Origin: JALYLC01 sp963743275
GTDB taxonomy: Bacteria; Actinomycetota; Thermoleophilia; Gaiellales; JALYLC01
NCBI GenBank assembly: GCA_963743275.1
Contig: CAVUPB010000002.1
Coordinates: 558,001 to 622,000 of the forward strand
Direction of reading: 5' to 3'
DNA length: 64,000 nt
Position numbers and translations under genes: made by a program. A model generated the notes under the pieces. The model saw nothing but the letters and a program-made list of their open reading frames with translations, was not told the DNA's origin and ran no database searches. Shown here in pieces: positions 25,497 to 35,224 of this stretch. Position 1 is the first letter of the stretch; each line of letters opens with the position of its first letter.

Positions 25497-26109
25497 CCGT
25501 CATCACCCCGCCCGGAGTCGCGGCGGACGCCCCGCGCGTCCTGCTCGTCGACAACTACGACTCCTTCACGTACAACCTCGCGCACCTGCTGTGCGAGGCG
25601 GGCGCCGTGGTCGACGTGCGCCGCCACGACGCGGTCAGCGCCGAGGAGGCCGACGAGCTCGCGCCGACGCACCTGGTCGTCTCCCCCGGCCCGGGCCGGC
25701 CCGCCGAGGCCGGCATCTCGGCCGTCCTGATCGAGCGCCTCGCCGGCCGCATCCCGGTGCTCGGCGTCTGCCTCGGCCACCAGTGCATCGTCGAGGTCTA
25801 CGGCGGCGTGGTCGAGCGCGCGCGGCGCCTCATGCACGGCAAGGTGGGCACGGTCGACCGCATCGGCGCGGATGCCCTGCTCGACGGCCTCCCCGACTCG
25901 TTCGAGGCCGGGCGCTACCACTCGCTCGCGGCCATCGAGCCGCTCCCCGAGGTGCTGATCGCGACGGCGCGCGACCGCGACGGCGAGGTCATGGCGCTGC
26001 GGCACCGCGACATCCCGGACCTGCACGGGGTGCAGTTCCACCCGGAGTCCGTGCTCACGCCGGCCGGCGACGTGATTGCGCGAAACTTCCTCGCGATGGG
26101 AGGCGGCGC

Positions 26110-26113
<4 letters not shown>
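25493..26113 (+). CDS. trpG: anthranilate synthase component II (glutamine amidotransferase)
   Basis: 206 residues of class I glutamine amidotransferase. LLVDNYDSFTYNLAHLL, the oxyanion SPGPGRPAEAG, nucleophile GVCLGHQCIVE and the GVQFHPESV His-Glu pair are complete. It releases ammonia from glutamine for TrpE; the same subunit may also serve p-aminobenzoate synthesis, as no separate pabA is in the window. GTG 25493 overlaps the trpE stop. Confidence 0.96.
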
Positions 26114-27122
<1,009 letters not shown>

Positions 27123-27126
<4 letters not shown>

Positions 27127-27842
27127 GCTATCTGCAAGGCATCGGCGCGTGGACGCGCGAGCGGCTCGAAGAGCGCCGCGAGACGCGCTCGCTGGCCGCG
27201 TCGCTCCTGCACACCGGCGCGAAGTCGGTGATCGCCGAGGTCAAGCGCTCCTCGCCCTCGCAGGGCGAGATCGCGCCCGGCGCCGATCCCGCGGCGGTCG
27301 CGCAGGCCTACGAGCGCGGCGGCGCCGCGGCGATCTCGGTGCTCACCTCGGCGCGCGACTTCGGCGGCTCGTACGCCGATCTGGCGGCCGTGCGCGCGGT
27401 CGTCGACGTCCCGATCCTGTGCAAGGACTTCTTCGTCGACGTGTGGCAGGTCACCGAGGCGCGCGTGCACGGCGCCGACGCGATCCTCGTGCTGCTCGCG
27501 CTCGTCGAGGACAACCTCGCCGCCGACCTCATCCAGGCCGCCGAGGATCTCGAGATGGAGGCCCTCGTCGAGGTGCACGACGGCGCCGAGCTGGAGCGGG
27601 CGCTCGACCTCGGAACGCCCATCATCGGCGTCAACGCGCGCGACCTGGCCACGCTCGAGATCGACCGCGGGCGTCAGATCGAGCTGCTGCGGCGGCTCCC
27701 GCGCGGGCTCCTGCGCATCGCGGAGTCGGGCATCGAGACGCCCGACCACGCGCGCGCCGCACGCGAGGCGGGCGCCGACGCGCTGCTCGTCGGCACGGCG
27801 CTGATGCGCGATCCCGGCCTGCTCCCGGCGCTCGTCCGGTGA
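27123..27842 (+). CDS. trpC: indole-3-glycerol phosphate synthase
   Basis: 239 residues, (beta/alpha)8 barrel. VIAEVKRSSPSQGEI holds the catalytic Lys, with ISVLTSARDFGGS, ILCKDFFVDVWQV, GVNARDLATLEID and IAESGIETPDHA following in order. It closes the indole ring from carboxyphenylamino-deoxyribulose phosphate. Monofunctional, not fused to TrpF. Slightly short at the N-terminus compared with about 255-270 residues in other bacteria. Confidence 0.97.
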
Positions 27843-28447
27843 CCGCGGTGACCGTCGTCAAGATCTGCGGCGTGACGAGGCCCGAGGACGCCGCGGCTGC
27901 GGTGGCGGCGGGCGCCGACATGATCGGCGTCGTCTTCTGGGCCCCGAGCCCGCGCTGCGCGAGCGAGGCTGCGGCGCGGCGCGTGCGCGAGGCCGTCCCG
28001 CCGGGCGTGCCGCTGGTGGGCGTGTTCGTCGACGAGGACCCCGCGCGCATCGACGAGCTCGTCGAGTCGGCCGGCCTCGACCGCGTGCAGCTGCACGGAT
28101 CCGAGCCCCGGGCGCTCGTCGAGCGCTACGGCGCGCGGGCGATCCGCGGCGTGCGCGACGGCGACATCTCGGACGTGCCGGCGGGCATCCCGGTCGTCTA
28201 CGACCGCCCCTGGGGCGAGACGCGCGACATCGAGGCGCTGTACGCGCACTGGCGCCTCGCGAGCCGTCTCGTCGACGAGCGACCGCTGCTGCTGGCCGGG
28301 CGCCTCGATCCGGACAACGTGGCACAGGCGGTGCGCGAGGTGCGCCCCTGGGGCGTCGACTGCGCGAGCGGGATCGAGAGCAGCGCGGGCATCAAGGATC
28401 ACGAGCGCGTGCGGCGGTTCGTCGCGGCGGCCAAGGAGGCGGAATGA
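27839..28447 (+). CDS. trpF: phosphoribosylanthranilate isomerase
   Basis: 202 residues. VVKICGVTRPEDAAAAVAAGADMIGVVF carries the catalytic Cys, VQLHGSE the substrate loop, and LAGRLDPDNVAQAV with GVDCASGIESSAGIKD the catalytic Asp and phosphate site. A true trpF is notable because many Actinomycetota use PriA for this step. GTG 27839 overlaps the trpC stop; GTG 27848 is the alternative. Confidence 0.95.
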   Translation: MTAVTVVKICGVTRPEDAAAAVAAGADMIGVVFWAPSPRCASEAAARRVREAVPPGVPLVGVFVDEDPARIDELVESAGLDRVQLHGSEPRALVERYGARAIRGVRDGDISDVPAGIPVVYDRPWGETRDIEALYAHWRLASRLVDERPLLLAGRLDPDNVAQAVREVRPWGVDCASGIESSAGIKDHERVRRFVAAAKEAE

Positions 28448-29649
28448 GCACCACCCGGCGCGGACTCGACGTGCAGCACGCCCCGGACGCGCTCGGCCGC
28501 TTCGGGCGCTTCGGCGGGCGCTTCGTGCCCGAGACCGTGATGGCGGCGCTCGACGAGCTCGAGGCCGCGCTCGCGGCGGCCCTCGTCGATGAGTCGTTCG
28601 CGGCCGAGCTGGCCGCCCTCGGCCGCGACTACGTCGGGCGCCCGACGCCCGTCTACCTCGCGGAGCGGCTGACCGCGCAGGTCGGCGGCGCCCGCATCTG
28701 GCTGAAGCGCGAGGACCTCGCGCACACGGGCGCGCACAAGATCAACAACGCCGTCGGGCAGGCGCTGCTCGCCGAGCGCCTCGGCAAGCGGCGCATCGTG
28801 GCCGAGACCGGGGCGGGCCAGCACGGCGTCGCGAGCGCCACCGTGTGCGCGCGCTTCGGCATGGAGTGCATCGTCTACATGGGCGAGGAGGACACGCGGC
28901 GCCAGGCCCCCAACGTGACGCGCATGCACCTGCTCGGCGCCACGGTCGTGCCCGTCAGCTCGGGGACGGCGACGCTCAAGGAGGCGATGAACGAGGCGAT
29001 CCGCGACTGGATCGCGAACGTCGAGACGACCCACTACCTGATCGGATCGGCCGCCGGCCCGCACCCCTACCCCACGCTCGTGCGCGAGCTGCAGTCGGTG
29101 ATCGGCCGCGAGGCCCGCGCGCAGATGCTCGCGCAGGCGGGGCGCCTGCCCGACGTCGTCGTCGCCTGCGTGGGCGGCGGCTCCAACGCGATCGGGGCGT
29201 TCCATGCGTTCCGCGACGACGCCGTGCGCCTGGTCGGCGCGGAGGCGGGCGGCGACGGCGCCGACCTGCACGCCGCCTCGATCGGCGGCGGACACGTCTC
29301 GGTGCTGCACGGCTCGCGCTCCTACGTGCTCTGCGACGAGTGGGGCCAGGTCTCGGAGAGCCACTCGATCTCGGCCGGCCTCGACTACCCCGGAGTCGGC
29401 CCCGAGCACGCGTACCTGGCCGCCAGCGGGCGCGCCGAGTACGTGCGCGTGAGCGACGCCGAGGCGCTCGAGTCGTTCCACCGCCTGTGCCGCGCCGAGG
29501 GCATCATCCCGGCGCTCGAGTCATCCCATGCGCTGTACGCCGCCGAGCGCCTCGCGCGCGAGCTCGGACCCGGCGGTGACGTGCTCGTCTGCCTCTCGGG
29601 CCGAGGCGACAAGGACATCGACACGGTGATCGCGCAGGGCGGCGCGTGA
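28444..29649 (+). CDS. trpB: tryptophan synthase beta subunit (TrpB1)
   Basis: 401 residues. GRFGGRFVPETVMAALDELE and KREDLAHTGAHKINNAVGQ (PLP Lys) are TrpB1 signatures, with ETGAGQHGVASAT, the phosphate-binding VGGGSNAIGAF and GLDYPGVGPEHA. It condenses indole, channelled from TrpA, with serine. ATG 28444 overlaps trpF. A second, TrpB2-type gene is at 59569-60945. Confidence 0.97.
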   Translation: MSTTRRGLDVQHAPDALGRFGRFGGRFVPETVMAALDELEAALAAALVDESFAAELAALGRDYVGRPTPVYLAERLTAQVGGARIWLKREDLAHTGAHKINNAVGQALLAERLGKRRIVAETGAGQHGVASATVCARFGMECIVYMGEEDTRRQAPNVTRMHLLGATVVPVSSGTATLKEAMNEAIRDWIANVETTHYLIGSAAGPHPYPTLVRELQSVIGREARAQMLAQAGRLPDVVVACVGGGSNAIGAFHAFRDDAVRLVGAEAGGDGADLHAASIGGGHVSVLHGSRSYVLCDEWGQVSESHSISAGLDYPGVGPEHAYLAASGRAEYVRVSDAEALESFHRLCRAEGIIPALESSHALYAAERLARELGPGGDVLVCLSGRGDKDIDTVIAQGGA

Positions 29650-30392
29650 AGCTGCGCACCCCCGCGCTCGCGATCTACCTGATGGCCGGCGACGGCCTGC
29701 CCGACGCGGCCGCGGCCGCGGTCGCGGCGGGCGCCACGGCGATCGAGGTCGGCATCCCGTTCTCGGACCCGCTCGCCGACGGCCCGACGATCCAGCGCGC
29801 GGCCGAGGCGGCGCTGGCGGCCGGGATGACGCCGCCGCGCTGCCTCGAGGCGCTCGCAGCCACGCGCGAGCGGCTCGGCGGCGAGGTTCCGCTGATCCCG
29901 ATGACGTACGCCGCGATCGTCGAGCGCTACGGCATCGCGCGCTTCTGCGCCGATGCGGCGGAGGCGGGCGCGACCGGGCTGATCGTCGCCGACGTCCCAC
30001 CCGACGACGGCGACGAGCTGCAGGCGGCGAGCGCCGCCAACGGGATCGACCTCGTCCAGCTGATCTCCCTCACGAGCGCGGACGCGCGCCTCGCGCTGGC
30101 GTGCCGCACGAGCCGGGGGTTCATCTACGTGGTGTCGGCGATCGGCACGACGGGGGCGCGCGAGGAGCTCGACGTCGAGCGCCTGCGGGGACTGCTCGCG
30201 CGCGTGCGGGCGCACGCCGGCGAGCTGCCCCTGCTGTGCGGCTTCGGCGTGTCGCGCGCCTCGCAGGTGCGCGCCCTGCGCGCCGCCGGCGCCGACGGCG
30301 TGATCGTCGGCTCGGCCGCGATCGCCGCGCTCGAGAGCGGCGGCGTGGCCGCCCTCGGCGAGCTCGTCGGCTCGCTGGCCGGCGGCCTCTGA
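29646..30392 (+). CDS. trpA: tryptophan synthase alpha subunit
   Basis: 248 residues. EVGIPFSDPLADGPTIQRA contains the catalytic Glu, VADVPPDD the catalytic Asp, and YVVSAIGTTGAREEL with CGFGVSRASQVRAL binds the phosphate. The usual P-Y-M-T of the barrel appears as IPMTYAAIVERYG. It cleaves indole-glycerol phosphate to indole. Last gene of the operon; it ends 10 bases from the convergent deaminase gene, with only a small CCTCT/AGAGG hairpin between. Confidence 0.96.
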   Translation: MKLRTPALAIYLMAGDGLPDAAAAAVAAGATAIEVGIPFSDPLADGPTIQRAAEAALAAGMTPPRCLEALAATRERLGGEVPLIPMTYAAIVERYGIARFCADAAEAGATGLIVADVPPDDGDELQAASAANGIDLVQLISLTSADARLALACRTSRGFIYVVSAIGTTGAREELDVERLRGLLARVRAHAGELPLLCGFGVSRASQVRALRAAGADGVIVGSAAIAALESGGVAALGELVGSLAGGL

Positions 30393-30402
30393 CGACCCCC
30401 TC

Positions 30403-30834
30403 TCAGAGGTAGTAGCCGTCGATCGGGGCGCGCGCCTCTGCGAACAGCGCGGGCCCGTCGTAGGCGACGTCGTGCGCCGGCGCGGTCCCCGCCGGCGTGA
30501 TCGCCTCCCACTGCGCCGAGCTGAGCGCGAAGACGACGCGTCCAAGCCCCGAATAGGCGATCGCGGCGCGACACAGCGGGCACGGCTCGCAACTCGTGTA
30601 CATCGTCGTCGTGCGCGCCTCCGCGGCACCCAGGTGGCGCGCAGCCCAGCGTGCGAGCTTGAGCTCGGGGTGCGCGGTGATGTCGGCGTCGGCCAGCTCG
30701 GTGTTGTGTTCCTCGGCGAGCACGGCCCCGGAGGCCGAGACGAGCAGCGATCCGTACGGGTCCTGGCCTGCGGCACGAGCGCCGTGAGCCAGCTCGATCG
30801 CTCGCCGGAGATGCATCTCGTCGGTCGCGTCCAT
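30403..30834 (-). CDS. nucleoside/guanine deaminase family protein
   Basis: 143 residues of the cytidine-deaminase superfamily. AHPELKLARWA supplies the zinc His and catalytic Glu (HPE, where most have HAE), and TSCEPCPLCRAAIAYSG the two zinc Cys (PCxxC). Closest in style to bacterial guanine or nucleoside deaminases rather than tRNA adenosine deaminase, given the C-terminal DGYYL region. ATG 30834 was chosen for the GAGAGGA site upstream; an in-frame ATG at 30879 is less likely. The substrate is uncertain. Confidence 0.82.
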   Translation of the reverse strand: MDATDEMHLRRAIELAHGARAAGQDPYGSLLVSASGAVLAEEHNTELADADITAHPELKLARWAARHLGAAEARTTTMYTSCEPCPLCRAAIAYSGLGRVVFALSSAQWEAITPAGTAPAHDVAYDGPALFAEARAPIDGYYL

Positions 30835-30911
30835 TGTCGTCCTCTCCGTCTGGGCGGTATCCGAGGCCGGCAGGGGCACTGGCCATGCGGCCCCTCGCCG
30901 CGGGTGTCACT

Positions 30912-31475
30912 TCAGGCTGCGTCGTCCGGCGCGCGCAGGCGCTGCCGCTGGGCCGCGAGCGCCGTCCGGGCCTTGCCGGCGAGGCCGCGCACCGTGTCGT
31001 CCGATGCGCTCCGGGTCAGGTCCTCGACGTGCTCGAGCGCCGCAGCCGAGAACGGGAGGCCGCCGGTCGGCGCGAGCCAGCCGATCGCCTCGAGGGCGCC
31101 GACGAGCTCGTGCGGGTCGTCGGTCTCCAGGAGCACCGACACGACCGAGCCGCGGGCGTCGACGCCGTCGAGCTCGCTGTCGACGAGGCCCTCGACGAGG
31201 ATCTCGCCGGCCGCGTCGAAGAGGTCGCGCGCGTCGTCGTCCTCGGGGAGCTCCTGGCCGAGCGCGCGCAGGATCAGCGGGACGGCCGCCTCACGGCGCG
31301 CCGCCAGGAGCGCCGAGACCATCGCGCGCGTCACGGCGACGTGCCGCGTGTCGCGCAGCAGTCGCAGGACCATGGAGTCGGTCTCGCCGCGGTGATCGCG
31401 CGCCACGAGCCGCGCCGCCTCGACGCGGTCGGCCCAGTCCTCGGAGAGCGACAGCCGCGTGACCGGGTCGAGCAT
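30912..31475 (-). CDS. HEAT-repeat-like protein linked to sigma factor
   Basis: 187 residues, almost all helical, with repeating units such as SEDWADRVEAARLVARDHRG, TRAMVSALLAARREAAVPLI and PHELVGALEAIGWLAPTGGLP that resemble HEAT or armadillo-type repeats. No catalytic motif or membrane segment is present. ATG 31475 overlaps the stop of the upstream sigma factor gene, so the two are made together; a role in controlling that sigma factor is an inference from position only. Confidence 0.6.
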   Translation of the reverse strand: MLDPVTRLSLSEDWADRVEAARLVARDHRGETDSMVLRLLRDTRHVAVTRAMVSALLAARREAAVPLILRALGQELPEDDDARDLFDAAGEILVEGLVDSELDGVDARGSVVSVLLETDDPHELVGALEAIGWLAPTGGLPFSAAALEHVEDLTRSASDDTVRGLAGKARTALAAQRQRLRAPDDAA

Positions 31476-32071
31476 CAGCGATCCTCCAGCCCGACGCGCA
31501 GGAGCTCGCGACGCAGTGCGTGCAGCGCCCGCCGGAGGCGCATGCGCGCGGCGTCCTCGCTCATCCCGAGCGCCAGGCCGCAGTGCGCGAACGACTGCCC
31601 CTCGAGCAGCCGCAGCTCGATGATGCGCTGCTGCGAGGGCGACAGCCTCGCCATGCTCTCGCGGATCGACAGGCGGATGTCGGGGTCGAGGGCTGCCCCG
31701 TCGTCGAGCGTGCGCGTCGTCGCCTCGAGGCGGGCCTGCGCCGCCCGCTCGCGCACGGCCGAGCCGATCGTGTCGGCGACGCGGCGCTGCGCCACCCGGG
31801 CGAGCCACGCCCGCGTGTTCGACGGCGGCCGGCGGCGCGCCGCCAGGAGCAGGTCGACGAACACGTCCTGCGTCAGGTCCTCCGCGAGATCCGAGCTCCC
31901 CGTGCGAAACGCGAGCCCGCGCGCCACGCTCGTGCGCAACTCGCGATAGGCCCCGTCGACGTCACGGTCCGAGCTCGCGGGCCGGTGAGCCGAGCGCGCC
32001 CATGCGGCGACGTCCCCGGCGCGCGCCCGCACGCCGACGCAGGTCTCCGCCTCGCGAGCGTTCTCCCCCAC
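31475..32071 (-). CDS. RNA polymerase sigma factor, sigma-70 family (ECF-like)
   Basis: 198 residues. Region 2 is at about 45-105 (DLAEDLTQDVFVDLLLAARRRPPSNTRAWLARVAQRRVAD) and region 4 at about 140-190 (LSPSQQRIIELRLLEGQSFAHCGLALGMSEDAARMRLRRALHALR), joined by a short linker, as in ECF factors. GTG 32071 has AGAAGG just upstream. No anti-sigma with a zinc motif follows; the coupled gene is the HEAT-like protein. The next 218 bases (32072-32289) are comparatively AT-rich around 32145-32215 and hold no other gene. Confidence 0.85.
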   Translation of the reverse strand: MGENAREAETCVGVRARAGDVAAWARSAHRPASSDRDVDGAYRELRTSVARGLAFRTGSSDLAEDLTQDVFVDLLLAARRRPPSNTRAWLARVAQRRVADTIGSAVRERAAQARLEATTRTLDDGAALDPDIRLSIRESMARLSPSQQRIIELRLLEGQSFAHCGLALGMSEDAARMRLRRALHALRRELLRVGLEDR

Positions 32072-32289
32072 GAACCTTCTTGACGATTCGCGCGATCGCG
32101 TAACGAGATCGGCCCGGAGGGGGTCGCCCCACCCCCTGGATAAGGCTATGGAATTCGTATCTCACTTATGGAATAGATGCGATTTCTGATGTGATTTTCG
32201 GCGTTCGGAATCGCGTCCTCACGCGGACTTGAGCCGCGAACGCACCGCGAAGGCGCCGTTTGCCGGGTGCACAACCCCAGGAGGTGGAC

Positions 32290-32662
32290 GTGATCCCACT
32301 CGTCTCGAGGAAGCTTGTGACGGCTAGTCGCCGTCATAGGCGCCGTGCTACCAGTGGCAACGGCCTGGGGCGCGGTCGACTTCTCCTACGGCGGCACGCC
32401 GCGCTGGCTCGGCGGCATCACGCAGACCTCCGGCGCCGCGTACCGCAACTACAACCGCATCTACGGCAACGCCGACGACACCAAGTTCCTCTGCTACGGG
32501 CCGATCAGCCCGTCGGGCACCTGCTACGGCGGCACGTTGCTGATCGGCAACTCGTCGTATCTCAACCTCGGCTCGAGCGGGTCGTTCGGCTACGGCACCG
32601 CCGCCGCGAAGTGCGGCACGTACCTGACCCTCTACGTCGACTGCCACTCCACTCAGCCATGA
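32290..32662 (+). CDS. small secreted protein, frameshifted in signal peptide
   Basis: GGAGG six bases before GTG 32290 marks a strong start (VIPLVSRKLV). The mature protein, about 90 residues (AVDFSYGGTPRWLGG... with three Cys), is in the next frame, whose own upstream reads RLVAVIGAVLPVATAWG, a signal-peptide core. Removing one base at about 32320 joins both halves into a normal signal peptide. Without that, only a GTG at 32345 could start the mature part and secretion would be lost. No family recognised. Its TGA overlaps the next ATG. Confidence 0.55.
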
Positions 32663-33291
32663 TGACTCACTCGCACAAGCTCACATGGCGCCAGGCATCC
32701 GTCCGCATCGTCGCGGGCATCGCCATCGGCGCCGCCATCGCGACTGCGATCGCGAGCCACGGCTCCGCCTCCGCTGCTCGGGTCGACTCGAGCCCGCCGC
32801 CCGGCTCGGCTGCGTCGCAGCTCGGCGTCCTGCGCGTCGCTTCGGTCGACGCCAGTCCGCCTTCGGACGTCGCGGCCGGCCTTGACGGGGCGTCCGCCCT
32901 GGCGACCGGCGTCCACCTGCTCGGGCAGGACATCGGCGGTTCCGGTCTCAGCCTGTATGCGGCGTCACGCGCGAACGGCGGCGCGTGCAACGCGCTCGCG
33001 GCAGCGAAAGGCGCCACCGCCACCGCGTGCGTCCAGAACATCCCGCCCGAGGGGATCACAATCGGCGCCTCGGACGTGAACGGCTGGACGCTCTACGGCT
33101 TCGCAGCCGACGACGTGGTCGGCGTCGACGTCGTCCTCAACGGCCAGGCAGTCGCGGCCTCCCTGCTCCAGAACGCGTACGTCGCCGACCTCGGAGCAGC
33201 CGACCTCTCGGCGGCAACCGCGCTCCTCGTGCACCACGCCGACGGCACCGTCGACAAGGTCGCCAACACCCTGCGAGCTCCCGGCTCGTGA
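32659..33291 (+). CDS. membrane-anchored or secreted protein with sensor-like domain
   Basis: 210 residues. A short basic N-terminus (HSHKLTWRQASVR) precedes a hydrophobic segment (IVAGIAIGAAIATAIASHGSASA), either a signal peptide or an anchor. The C-terminal domain contains two Cys and LYGFAADDVVGVDVVLNGQAVAASLLQNAYVADL, which aligns with the extracytoplasmic domain of the protein at 33932-34552. Function unknown. It starts within the end of the secreted-protein gene (ATGA), and the downstream sigma factor gene is 77 bases away. Confidence 0.6.
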   Translation: MMTHSHKLTWRQASVRIVAGIAIGAAIATAIASHGSASAARVDSSPPPGSAASQLGVLRVASVDASPPSDVAAGLDGASALATGVHLLGQDIGGSGLSLYAASRANGGACNALAAAKGATATACVQNIPPEGITIGASDVNGWTLYGFAADDVVGVDVVLNGQAVAASLLQNAYVADLGAADLSAATALLVHHADGTVDKVANTLRAPGS

Positions 33292-33368
33292 CAGGCAGCG
33301 GGGGGCGGGCGCGACGATGGCCCGCCCCCGGCTGTTACGCAATGGGCTCGATGGTCTAATCAGCCCTG

Positions 33369-33935
33369 ATGAAGCGGCGATCCGACATCGCACTCATGCG
33401 CGCGGCCCGCACCGATCCACGCGCATTCGGCGAGCTCTACGAGCGGCATGTCGTCGCCATCCACAGCTGGTTGCGGAACCGCGTCGGAGAGCCCGCCGCC
33501 ACGGACCTGACCGCCGAGACGTTCGCCGCCGCGTGGGAGTCCCGGCGGCGCTTCCGGCACGATCACGCGGATGCCGTCGCACCATGGCTCTACGGCATCG
33601 CGCTGAACCAGTACCGCTCGTATCAGCGCCTCGCGCGGGTCGAGACGACGGCGCGGGCGCGCCTCGGCATGCCCGAGAGCTACGCCGCTGCACTCGAGAT
33701 CGAGGACGCGGACGAGCGTCTCTCCGCCGAGCAGGCGCGCAGGGAGCTTCGCAACGCGCTCGCCGATCTCACTGCGGATCAGCGTCGCGCGCTGGAACTG
33801 CGCGTCATCAGCGATCTGCGCTTCGCCGAGGTCGCGGCAACCATGGCCACCACAGAGCCGACGGCGCGCATGCGCGTGATGCGAGCGCTCAGGACGATGC
33901 GCGCCGTCATGACCGGAGGGGAGGTCTCGCCGTGA
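33369..33935 (+). CDS. ECF-type RNA polymerase sigma factor
   Basis: 188 residues. Region 2: RAFGELYERHVVAIHSWLRNRVGEPAATDLTAETFAAAWESRRRF, then the conserved WLYGIALNQYRSYQR; region 4: ALADLTADQRRALELRVISDLRFAEVAATMATTEPTARMRVMRALRTM. This is a standard ECF layout. Its TGA overlaps GTG 33932 of a membrane protein in the place where an anti-sigma factor is expected, so the pair likely forms a sigma/anti-sigma switch responding to an envelope signal. Confidence 0.92.
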   Translation: MKRRSDIALMRAARTDPRAFGELYERHVVAIHSWLRNRVGEPAATDLTAETFAAAWESRRRFRHDHADAVAPWLYGIALNQYRSYQRLARVETTARARLGMPESYAAALEIEDADERLSAEQARRELRNALADLTADQRRALELRVISDLRFAEVAATMATTEPTARMRVMRALRTMRAVMTGGEVSP

Positions 33936-34552
33936 CGACGCTCCCCTCGAATCTGGCGCTGGTCGGAGAAGACCTGGCGCAGGCAACCACGCGGGACTGG
34001 CGGCGGTCGGTGAGGCGGCGACGGCGCGTCGCGCTCGCGGTCGCCTTCGCGCTTCTCGCGCTGACTGCGAGCGCCGCCATCGCGACCGGCTGGCTGTCCG
34101 ACAAGACTCCGGCCACGAAGGCGGTTCAGTCGCTCGACGCCAGTGCGAGCCCGGGCGCGACCCGCGTGCTCTTGTCGAATCTCGGGTCGGAGCAGCGCAC
34201 GCTCAGCGCCGACGCGACTCCCGGCGGAGCGGTTTGCCTGACCCTCAGCGGGTTCTCGCGGCAGTGCATCCCCACGCTCCTCGCGCGGCAGCAGATTTCG
34301 TTCTTCGTGTGGTCGACGACCGGTACGGGGGGACCCGCGCTGATCTGGGGCATCGCGCGCGACTCCGTGCGATCCGTCGACGCGGTCTCGGCCGACGGGC
34401 AGACCACGCGGGCGCAACTGGCCAACGATGCCTTCTTTGTGGAGTTGAGTGACGGCCTGCCCGTAAAGCTCGTCGCGAATCTCGCCGACGGCTCCTCCGT
34501 GACGCGTCCGATCTCGCCCTGCCCTCCCACGAATCCCGTTTGCGTGCCGTAA
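33932..34552 (+). CDS. probable membrane anti-sigma factor with short cytoplasmic tail
   Basis: 206 residues: a 33-residue basic cytoplasmic tail (ending DWRRSVRRRRR), one membrane helix (VALAVAFALLALTASAAIATGW, about 34-55) and an outer domain with two Cys and the motif LIWGIARDSVRSVDAVSADGQTTRAQLANDAFFVEL. The tail is too short for a normal zinc-type anti-sigma domain and has no HxxxCxxC. Its role as anti-sigma rests on the GTGA overlap with the ECF gene. The outer domain is shared with the 210-residue protein upstream. Confidence 0.65.
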   Translation: MTTLPSNLALVGEDLAQATTRDWRRSVRRRRRVALAVAFALLALTASAAIATGWLSDKTPATKAVQSLDASASPGATRVLLSNLGSEQRTLSADATPGGAVCLTLSGFSRQCIPTLLARQQISFFVWSTTGTGGPALIWGIARDSVRSVDAVSADGQTTRAQLANDAFFVELSDGLPVKLVANLADGSSVTRPISPCPPTNPVCVP

Positions 34553-34632
34553 CACCCACGAAACCCCAGAAAGCACGAGGACGACGACGATGCCCCAGAA
34601 GACCGGCACCGCTCCACCGATTCCGGAATCGG

Positions 34633-34914
34633 ATGGAGTCGTTGCGCGCGCAGATTGCCACCAGCCTGAGAGCGGCCCGGGCACGCACCGGCCTGAACGG
34701 TCCCCAGGTGGCGGATCTGCTCGCGAAGCAGGGCTTGGACGTGACGCCGGCGACGCTCGAGCGCTGGGAGTCGACCGGACTGCTGCACGTCGATTCCGCC
34801 GTGCATCTGGCCACCGCCTACGGCACGACGCTCGACCTGCTCGCCGGCCGCCGGGCGTTCCAGCAGCGGCACCCAGCCTCGGAGCTGCCGCCGCCCGACC
34901 GGAGCCCCTGGTGA
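34633..34914 (+). CDS. small XRE-type helix-turn-helix DNA-binding protein
   Basis: 93 residues. IATSLRAARARTGLNGPQVADLLAKQGLDVTPATLERWESTG and VHLATAYGTTLDLLAGRRAF follow the five-helix lambda-repressor/XRE pattern, with no effector domain. ATG 34633 places the HTH at the N-terminus. It is followed with overlap by a small protein of unknown function, as in many two-gene regulator cassettes. Target unknown. Confidence 0.7.
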   Translation: MESLRAQIATSLRAARARTGLNGPQVADLLAKQGLDVTPATLERWESTGLLHVDSAVHLATAYGTTLDLLAGRRAFQQRHPASELPPPDRSPW

Positions 34915-35201
34915 TGCGGTACCACGTCCACGTCGGCACGACGAGCATCCTCACCCGCGACCTCAACGACCTCGCGCAGGACCTGCAGAACGCGATCGAG
35001 GACGCCGGCTACGTCGGCGAGCCGCGCATCACGAGCCAGCTCCTGACCCGCCGCCTGATCATGTCGGCCTACATCGACTCCGACGATGCGGGCGCGGCCA
35101 TGGCGATTGCGCGCAGCGTGCTCCTGAGCCACCTCTACGAGCACGGCCCCGAATACCGTCGCGTCGGTATCCACCATACCGACGCAACCCCGGCCGGGTA
35201 A
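34911..35201 (+). CDS. small hypothetical protein
   Basis: 96 residues from GTG 34911 (ATG 34914 also possible). It reads MRYHVHVGTTSILTRDLNDLAQDLQNAIEDAGYVGEPRITSQLLTRRLIMSAY, an alpha/beta pattern without known motifs, and seems soluble. The GTGA overlap with the HTH gene indicates joint expression. No family recognised. Confidence 0.6.
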   Translation: MMRYHVHVGTTSILTRDLNDLAQDLQNAIEDAGYVGEPRITSQLLTRRLIMSAYIDSDDAGAAMAIARSVLLSHLYEHGPEYRRVGIHHTDATPAG

Positions 35202-35224
35202 CTTCGTCTCCTTCCGAAGCCCGG

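Noticed and set aside
34590..34632. ATG 34590 with a GAGGA-like upstream as the start of a gene preceding the HTH protein
   Set aside because: Its frame runs through the HTH gene as a shadow and joins the small hypothetical gene only by chance; homology-like sequence begins at 34633 and 34911.
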